Origin: Siphonodentalium dalli
Taxonomy: Eukaryota > Mollusca > Scaphopoda > Gadilida > Siphonodentaliidae
Length of the DNA stretch: 64,000 nt
Direction: 5' to 3'
Assembly (NCBI GenBank): GCA_032622095.1
Contig: CP136063.1
Span: 24,184,987-24,248,986, forward strand
The position numbers and the translations under genes were made by a program. Under the pieces are notes generated by a model. It was not told where the DNA came from and ran no database searches. It was given only the letters and a program-made list of their open reading frames with translations. Below are positions 56,820 through 64,000 of the stretch, in pieces; the first letter of the stretch is position 1; each line of letters opens with the position of its first letter.

Positions 56820-57170
56820 TATTTAACATGGCACTTGCCATTAAAATCGATTTATGTCGATAAAACTGTCATTTTTCAAAATTTTAAGCTGAGACTTGGT
56901 GTTTGTGCGTGGGATAGTTATATATTTCTAAAATGACAGAGTAAAGCACGTAATTATGTTTTAGATGGAAGAAATGAATTTTTTTCAATGATAAAATTTA
57001 ACATGGCATTTGCCATTAAAATCGATTTATGTCAATAAAACTGTCATTTTTCAAAATTTTAAGCTGAGACTTGGTGTATGTGCGTGGGATACATATATAT
57101 TCATAAAATGACAGAGTCCAGCGCGTAATTATGTTTTAGATGGCAGAAATTGAATTTGTTTTCGATAATA
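56820..57170. repeat. 175-bp tandem duplication, two copies
   Basis: ATTTAACATGGCACTTGCCA at 56,821 and ATTTAACATGGCATTTGCCA at 56,996 start units that share TCATTTTTCAAAATTTTAAG, CTGAGACTTGGTGT and ATTATGTTTTAGATGG. High identity suggests recent origin. Confidence 0.88.
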
Positions 57171-57470
57171 AATTTGCAGCGTGGACGGGTCAACCCGGTC
57201 ATCGAGTGCGCTCAATTTGTAAACAAAGTTTTGTCAATAGTCGTTTTGGTCAAACTATCCCTTTTTAGACCGGGACAGCAGATCCGAATAGTAGCTAAGA
57301 TGTATTTAGATAGAATTATCAAAATAATTTGACCGATTCGGGTGTAGTTTAAGAGAATCGAGTGGAGAAAGCTTGGTGATAATTCCAGAAAATAAAGAAG
57401 GCGGAGAATCACAATGAAACTACCCACAATTCACTTCACTACACCAGGGGGGTTCGCAATGGGTTACACA

Positions 57471-57900
57471 TTATTTTCAGTCTATCAAATTATTTATATT
57501 TTCAACAACAAGTGACTTTAAGTTTACAATTTCAGCCTATCCTGACTCTATCGATACGATTTATCATATTTTCATAAACATATTATACACCGGTGGCGTT
57601 AACTTTACAATTTCGGCATCTACGTGATTCTATCGGTACGATTTAGCAATGGTACAAAACAAAATGTCCAAGAAAACTTTATGGGCTCCCAATGGGTTAT
57701 ATATTATTTTCAGTCTATCAAATTATTTATATTTTCAACAACATATTATTACACCGGTGACTTCAAGTTTACAATTTCAGCCTGTCCTGACTCTATCGAT
57801 ACGATTTATCATATTTTCATAAACATATTATACACCGGTGGCGTTAACTTTACAATTTCGGCATCTACGTGATTCTATCGGAACGATTGAGTAAGGTACA
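57471..57900. repeat. 233-bp tandem duplication, two copies
   Basis: TTATTTTCAGTCTATCAAAT at 57,471 and 57,704 start units sharing ACAATTTCAGCCTATCCTGA, CTCTATCGATACG and GGTGGCGTTAACTTTACAAT. No coding capacity. Confidence 0.85.
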
Positions 57901-60900
57901 AAAGTTCTCCAAGAATACATTCGCCCTGTCCACCACACAATATCAAAATCACAGAAACTAGATACACCACATGTGGCGTAACAAGGTCATGGACCCCTTC
58001 TTTTGGCCCAAAGGAGTTTACTGTCGCCCGTGGCTGTCAGAGTGGCAGTACGGGAAGTACAAGCGAGCTTCGATGCCTTGAACTTTACTTGGATTATTGT
58101 AACATCCAATAACTTTTGCCCACTGATTTGTGAACTGTTTTCATGTAACGCTGTAAATATCAGCTCTGTGCGCGATAAGTGATTGTGCAGCTTACTCTCG
58201 AGATCCATACGATGTTACGTCACTCGTATTTTCGCATTCTCTGTGTCAGCATTATGGCCTTGTCCATATTCTCGTGGAATATGACTGGGGCATTTTCCAG
58301 CTGTTCCTACTTGTCAAAAATTCTAAACACTGATACTGTTGATGTGTGTGGCCTTAGTGAGCACTGGCTGTCCAGCCACAATGCCCATTTCTTACAAACC
58401 TTGAGCGATCATTATTCATGTCATGTTGTGTGTGATTACTCGCAGAGGCTCCCACTTCAAAGGGGCAGTGGGCCTGGTAGGGGCAAAGGGGGCGTAGCTC
58501 TATTTTGGCATAAACTCTATGCCAATAGAGTTGCCTTACTTGACATACAAGACGACCGTTTAGTTGGACTTCAATTGCAAATGACCGATCACACGTTCTT
58601 GTACATATTTCAAGTGTATCTTCCGTCATCCAATTACACAGTCGATTTCTATAAGGAGTATTTGGACAAATTAACCAATCTCGTGAATAGTTACTCCACC
58701 CTAGGAAAAATAATTCTAATGGGTGATTTCAATGGTAACATCGACAAAACCGATTCTCGCAATAACGCATTCAGATTTTTTATGGATAGCCATCCACTTA
58801 AATTCAGATCAGTTAACTCAAAACAATGGCTTCCTAGCTCGATTCCAACTTTTGTATCCGCAAATGGAAATGGGAACTCTATTATCGATCACATTCTTGC
58901 GTCTGAATATGACATCCACTCAATAATCAATGTGTCTGTCTTAGATGATGATGCACTGAACGTATCGAATCATAGACCACTTTTTGCATCATTTAACTTT
59001 CAGTTTGTTACCCACTCTGCACCGATGCAAAACACCCCTGTCCGTTTCAAGTGGGAGCTTCTCGATTCTTCACATGAACATCTTCTCAACTACCAAGAAT
59101 CGATTAACGCACATCTCCCATCTATGGCAATATCCGATAACAGCTCCTTGGAAAGTTTCTATGATGAACTCGTTATAGCAATGAATTCGGAATCCGCCCA
59201 AACTATACCCCGTAAACAATTCAACAAACATCTCAAACCATACTGGGACCAAACTCTAAAACATCTCCATAGAGAAATGCGTGAATATCGTAAACGTTGG
59301 ATTTATTCTGGTAGAATTCATTCAAATCTTGATTGCATTTATGAGGTACAAGGATGCCAAAAGAGATTTCCGTCAATACCATCGCCAAAGAGTCTCGGCT
59401 TTTGTGTCCGAATCTGATGATAAACTCGACCACTGCGCTGAAATCGACCAAGAAAGATTCTTTCGCACGTTTAACTCTATGAAATCCAGACTAGGCACAT
59501 CTCAACCAACTTACTTTGAACACAACTCTCAAATCTTGCGTACCGAAACACAAATAAATGATGCATGGGCAGCCTACTTCGAGGGCATCTACACTCCATC
59601 TGGAGACGAGTCCTTCAACAATGATCACTTCATTTCCGTAAACGACATTGTCTGTGAGCTTTCAAATGATCAAAATGTGGCTAATACTGACAAATTACTG
59701 TGCTCCGATGTGACTCGTGAGGAAATTACCGCAATTATACCTTCGCTCAGTAAAAAGAAAGCAGAAGGATGTGATGGACTTTCATATGAGCATGTCATAT
59801 AATTATGGGAGAGTGCGTCTTTTCGACAACTTAGCAATCTTATTTACCCACATGATTAAACTTGAATCGATCCCATCTAGTGCCAAGAAAGGAGTTATGG
59901 TTCCCCTTTTTAAAGGAGGTACGAAATCCAGACACAAATTCGATAACTATAGAGCCATCACAATCCTCCCTATCGTTTACAAGATCTTCGAAAGATTACT
60001 ACTCAACAGACTTGAAACGAACACACCCCAAATTTGCCATGTAAATGCGCTACAACACGGTTTCCAGAAGGGCGTAAGTTCCATCTCGACTTCGTACCTT
60101 TTGCAAGAGTGTATCTCCTATACGAAACAGCAATCAAGCAAATTATATTCATGTTTCCTTGACACACAAAAAGCTTTTGATACAGTCTGGTTAAATGGCC
60201 TTCTTTACAAATTACATAATAAGGGTCTGAAAGGTAAAGCTTGGCGTGTATTCGCAAACGTCCTAACAGGAATTTCGTGCTGTGTTAGATACAACGGAGT
60301 GTTCCCAAACTGGTTCGACGTCAAGCAGGGCACCAGAGACGGTAGCATAATTTCTCCGCTCATGTACATGTTATATATTGATGAACTCATAACCCTGCTT
60401 TCAACTTCCGGGAATGGTCTGTCCATCTCGTCTCTGGACTGCTCGTCCCCAACTCAGGCCGACGACATGGCTCTCCTTTCACTTACTAGTCCCGGTCTGC
60501 AGTCTATGTGTGATATCTGTACCGACTACAGCAGAAAATGGAGGTTCAAATATAATCCGACGAAATCTGTCTGCATTGTATTTAATGAATCCCACTGAGA
60601 TTATAACCGTGCTATCCGCTCATGGTCTCTATACGAATCCGACCACGCAATTCATTTGGGCATCCCAATCCACAAGTTCTCTCAACAAACTGCTATCATA
60701 GAAAACATATGCAAGAAATTGCTCTCCACATATTTCATGTTATCAAATGCCGGGTTATATGCTGGTGGTATAACCCCTTCCAGCTGCATGAAAATCTATA
60801 AATCGGTCGTTCTTCCCAGAGCACTTTTTGGGTCAGAACTTCTTTTCAACCTATCACAGTCAAATATACTACAGCTCGAGAAAGCACATCGTTGTTGCGT

Positions 60901-61679
60901 GAAGAATATCCAGGGTTTACCCACAAGAGCTCGCACCCTACTTGCAGAGGGCCTTTGTGGCATCACTTCTCTGTACAACGTCATCGAACGACGCAAACTG
61001 TCATTTATTGCTACGCTATGTAGGACCAGTATTGAGAAAACATCCGCTAGGGTATTCATTCTCAGACTTAACGAATCCATTTTATTGGGCGAACAGAGTC
61101 ATCTTATCGAGAACTTCCACCAAACGTTGCCAAAGTACAATCTACTCAATCATCTCGTGCACTTCTCGAATACCGGTCACTTTCCAACTAAATTTCTTTG
61201 GAAGAGTTTGATTCGCGATAACGTTCACTGTAACTGTTCACCTCATGAAATGGGAATATGACGTTCACGCAGACAACGCTCTTTCGATATTGAAATTAAT
61301 TCACCCTCGCCTAGAGACGAGCCTTCTTTGGTTAGCCTGCAAAAAGTACCCTAGAGATAAAGCTTCCTTCCTAACTGTAGGAAGACTCGTCTCTCGTACC
61401 ACATACGAAGATGGGGGGAATTGTCAACTTTGTAGATCCGAGTATCTCAATCCTGTGTGGCATGTCATCTTGTATTGCCCTGCCTTTAACTCTTTCGCTG
61501 CCACCCACCACCACAGACTTACCCCCCAGTGCCACGCATCCTGTACATATATCCATGTATTTCAGGTATATATGGGTAATACATTATATCTCAAGCAGTT
61601 TCTAATATAATTAGTTGAAACTTCAAATGTATATAGACATAGGTATACCCTGTCGAATGCCACCGTGGACACGCCCACC

Positions 61680-62100
61680 AAGGTCACGTGACATTGGCGG
61701 CCATCTTGGATTAGTGGCTATTTGCCTGTATATGTACATTTTGTGTGGGTATGAATGGGTGTGTTGTTTGTTTTCTAATTTTCAACCCAATTATACGATG
61801 TCCAACAGTAAGGTACACGGGAGCTACCTATATGAACCCACTTTGGACATAAAATAGATCACGTGACCTTGGCGTCCATTTTGGATTTATGCAAGTTGCC
61901 ACCTATTTGTAGCAAAATGGGATACAATGGCGCACTTTGTTGAGTTCGTGCTTTTGTTGCTTGAATATTCCCTGATAGGTACAATTCCAAATATAGATAT
62001 ATATATAACCATACCCATATGTATATATACCTGCAGGGGGAAATATGACCCTGCTCCGCCCCTTATAAGTCACGTTATCTTGGCGGCCATCTTGAATTTC
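61680..62100. repeat. Three degenerate repeats with CACGTGAC...GGCGGCCATCTTGG
   Basis: GGTCACGTGACATTGGCGGC at about 61,681, GATCACGTGACCTTGGCGTC at 61,857 and AGTCACGTTATCTTGGCGGC at 62,068 introduce related segments followed by CATCTTGGATT-like sequence. The first two are about 175 bp apart. They pair a CACGTG E-box with a YY1-like CCATCTTGG. Confidence 0.7.
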
Positions 62101-62260
62101 AGGAAAATTTGGTTTTACGATGATTTATGTGAATTATATGGGTCACGCGGGCGTACGCATGGTCAACTCACCAGCATAATTGATTTACTTGCCTGTTATC
62201 ACCACTGGAAAACGATACAATAGACAAGGGTTGTTCAAAACCAGTAAAGGTGTATTATAA

Positions 62261-62615
62261 ATAATAGGTATAAGTATCTTATGCGCCGCAGGCGACCCTC
62301 GATCATTAGAGTATAGAGGTTAGTTACCCACCCGCCACCCTATCCCGCCACCCATAGTATCTTATGCGCCGCAGGGGCCCCTATAGAGGCTACTGCTCAC
62401 ATAAATAATAGGTATAATTATCTTATGCGCCGCAGGTGCCCCTCGATCATTAGAGTATAAAGGTTAGTTACCCACCCACCACCCCATCCCACCACCCATA
62501 GTATCTTATGCGCCGCAGGCGCCCCTATAGAGGCTACTGCCCACATAAATAATAGGTATAAGTATCTTATGCGCCGCAGGCGCCCCTCGATCATTAGAGT
62601 ATAGAGGTAATAACA
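62261..62615. repeat. 144-bp tandem repeat, about 2.4 copies
   Basis: ATAATAGGTATAAG/ATAATTATC starts at 62,261, 62,405 and 62,549. Each unit carries CTTATGCGCCGCAGG twice (TTATGCGCCGCAGGCGCCCC and a variant), separated by CGATCATTAGAGTATAGAGG and an ACCCACC-rich stretch. Copies are highly alike. Confidence 0.92.
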
Positions 62616-62859
62616 ATAACTTCTTCAGTCCTGAGTCTTTTGCGAGCAGCCATTTTCGACTGATAACCACGTGCTAACAACAATGACGCAATATTCCGGC
62701 TCTGACTGTACTCCCATAACGTCAGAAATAGCATGACCTTGAGGACATTGTCGCTTTAAATTGTTCGCACGCAACAGTACTACAGATAAATACATTGTAC
62801 ACTGTCAAACATGCCGGAAAGAATAGAGTTATATCCCATACATTAGACTACATACCAAA

Positions 62860-62920
62860 TTCGCAAAAATGCGCGATTGGCAGCGTCTCAGAAGTTCGCA
62901 AAAATGCGCGTTTGGCAGCG
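62860..62920. repeat. 35-bp direct repeat at insertion edge
   Basis: TTCGCAAAAATGCGCGATTGGCAGCG and TTCGCAAAAATGCGCGTTTGGCAGCG lie 35 bp apart immediately at the right edge of the insertion in the LINE. It may be a subterminal binding repeat or a slippage product. Confidence 0.7.
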
Positions 62921-63161
62921 AAAGAGCAGTATCCGTAACACATTCTGGTATGACTTCATAACTCACTTTGGTATTCCTTGTTATTTAAAGCTTGAGGCTC
63001 TAAACTCGGACGAATTACTTGCTGTCTTCCTGAGTTCCATGCCAATTGATTTGTCTGATGAAGCAGCGGATATTTCTGATTTTACACGCACATTTGTGTT
63101 GCATACAGCAATACTTTGGAGGCTATATGAATCATGCTCTCAAATGCCTTGTCGACTTTGA

Positions 63162-63770
63162 GCCGTTGTCTGAATGAACGATTTAATGATATTTCTTATG
63201 CAAATCGTGCATCACTTGACTTATTCACACCATTATTATGCATTTTTATATTATTTGTATTCAATATATCGCATCGCCTGTCCATACAGTCAAAGGTGCC
63301 CTCTCGTTATTGCATCTAAAATGATAATTTTGCAGCAACGTATTCGTGATCAGGCACTTTTGGTTTTCCCATGGTCGTCGATTTTTCAATATTCGGCCTC
63401 AACCTGATTCCAGCTTTCGATGTTTCCGTACATAACACGCGGGGTAATTACCACCTTTGGACTCCGTGAGCAAATTCTTTTCACATTTACTCAATTTGTT
63501 GTCCAATAAACGCTACTGTACAGTTTCTTATCCAATTGACACTTTTGTTCCGATATGAAACTCTTAGTCATTGAGTTACAGATGGAAAACTAACCCCAAT
63601 AATCCGGATTTTTGGCTACTACATATTCTAATTGAAGGAAACATTATTCGTGAAAGACAGTGGGGTTGATGTCTATAATAGTGGCTCAATGTCTAACGGT
63701 TTCCATTTGAGTTGATCGGATTTGTGTTTGATGTCACCTTGATGAGTTCATTTGACATAATGTTACATAT
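63162..63770. other. LINE 3' flank or end of window, no gene
   Basis: AT-rich sequence after the last LINE stop. No conserved frame or clear LINE tail is recognised. Confidence 0.4.
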
Positions 63771-63776
63771 ATATAC

Positions 63777-63935
63777 ACTGATGTCTATTTTGTGTGTGAT
63801 GCTGTGTGAGGTCGTGTGCATGTGTGTGGATCTTTAAATGAGGGGGCGTGTGCATTTGGTTGTGTGAGGGTGCGTGTGAGGTTAGGTGAGTTCGCGTGCG
63901 ACTGAATGCTAGGTGAGGGAAAGCGCGTGTGTCTG
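63777..63935. repeat. GT-rich microsatellite
   Basis: The plus strand is purine/T biased with repeated GTGTGTG, GTGTGCATG and GAGGTGCGTGTGAGG words and almost no C. The Thr/His-rich frame on the minus strand is a by-product. Confidence 0.85.
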
Positions 63936-64000
63936 ACTCTATTGTCAAATCTTAGATTTCCATATCTTTGATGAAACTTACTTGCATGTGTAGAACGTGT

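Larger units (their letters stand above)
61490..62926. mobile_element. Insertion in the LINE with 14-bp inverted ends
   Basis: CTCTTTCGCTGCCA (61,490-61,503) and TGGCAGCGAAAGAG (62,913-62,926) are perfect inverted repeats. LINE protein text breaks at CPAFN just before the left end and resumes as SIRNTFWYDFITHFG just after the right end, as if one reading frame had been split. I could not find a target duplication. The block contains the 144-bp tandem repeat and CACGTG/GGCGGCCATCTTGG repeats, so it may itself be composite. Confidence 0.5.
58179..63161 (+). mobile_element. Degraded LINE ORF2: endonuclease, reverse transcriptase, zinc tail
   Basis: Non-LTR retrotransposon protein in several frames. 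Endonuclease (58,179 to about 59,345): FSWNMTGAF, CGLSEHWL, MGDFNGNID, SIIDHILAS, NVSNHRPLF (the usual SDH is SNH). After a frame change at about 59,345 comes a linker (59,345-59,800). After another near 59,800 comes the reverse transcriptase: FDNYRAITILPIVYKIFERL, HGFQKGVSS, SCFLDTQKAFDTVW, VKQGTRDGSIISPLMYMLY, QADDMALLS in place of YADD, and YNPTKSV. An in-frame TGA lies at 60,596, and a third frame change near 61,245 leads to MKWEYDVHADNALSILKLI and CQLC...NPVWHVILYCP, a C-terminal Cys/His motif. A C-terminal tail appears again at 62,895-63,161, suggesting the 1.4-kb block between is an insertion. No ORF1 adjoins it. The clade is uncertain (EN-RT-CCHC type, I/R1/Jockey or CR1-like). Confidence 0.85.

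Overview
This window looks like nuclear DNA of a marine invertebrate animal, most likely a lophotrochozoan (mollusc-like; brachiopod or annelid not excluded). The evidence is: genes split by long introns with GT-AG splice sites, calcium-binding EGF modules each carried on one phase-1 exon, a C-type lectin domain, non-LTR retrotransposons, many TIR/hairpin MITEs, minisatellites, an AT-rich background and clustered ACATGTACATGT palindromes. No species can be named from sequence alone. Most of the 64 kb is repeats and decayed transposons, with one convincing host gene.

Layout. 1-15.5 kb: no recognisable gene. It holds an A-poor GTCGT-type low-complexity tract (1-560), a 32-bp minisatellite (4.27-6.12 kb), a small TTAA-flanked MITE (about 9.35-9.63 kb) and a 48-bp minisatellite (11.53-12.59 kb). 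15.58-31.28 kb, plus strand: a complete-looking gene of at least eight coding exons, all joined in phase 1. It encodes a predicted 381-residue type II membrane protein: short basic cytoplasmic tail, one membrane helix, five calcium-binding EGF repeats and a C-terminal C-type lectin-like domain. Its introns contain a 5'-truncated LINE tail, a 1,191-bp hAT-like element with a perfect 8-bp target duplication, a 1,209-bp tandem duplication carrying two EGF exons, hairpin MITEs, another 32-bp minisatellite, a large foldback and a 658-bp TAA-flanked element ending about 60 bp before the lectin exon.

31.8-48 kb: accessory DNA. It holds an inverted CACCTGGGTA-type array, a LINE endonuclease relic, Tc1/mariner-type MITEs, a 383-bp satellite, and two far-apart matching inverted ends (35,441 and 47,581, both flanked by TA) that could bound a 12.1-kb element.

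48.9-53.2 kb, plus strand: a 4.3-kb intronless but broken gene (three frameshifts, six premature stops) of a large uncharacterised invertebrate family. Its C-terminal half shows an acidic ADDTD / GCDT signature resembling FEN/PIN nucleases, followed by a cysteine-rich CXC (tesmin/TSO1-like) segment. It is followed at 53.6-54.4 kb by an open frame with an RRM-like tail. 55.2-57.9 kb: tandem arrays, including three exact 175-bp repeats of a 129-bp hairpin MITE. 58.2-63.2 kb: a degraded LINE ORF2 (endonuclease, reverse transcriptase, C-terminal zinc motif) that seems to be interrupted by a 1.4-kb insertion with 14-bp inverted ends.

The intact genes do not form a pathway. The membrane lectin gene is the only likely functional host gene. 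The main stories are domain shuffling and recent exon duplication in that gene, and repeated transposon and satellite turnover around it.
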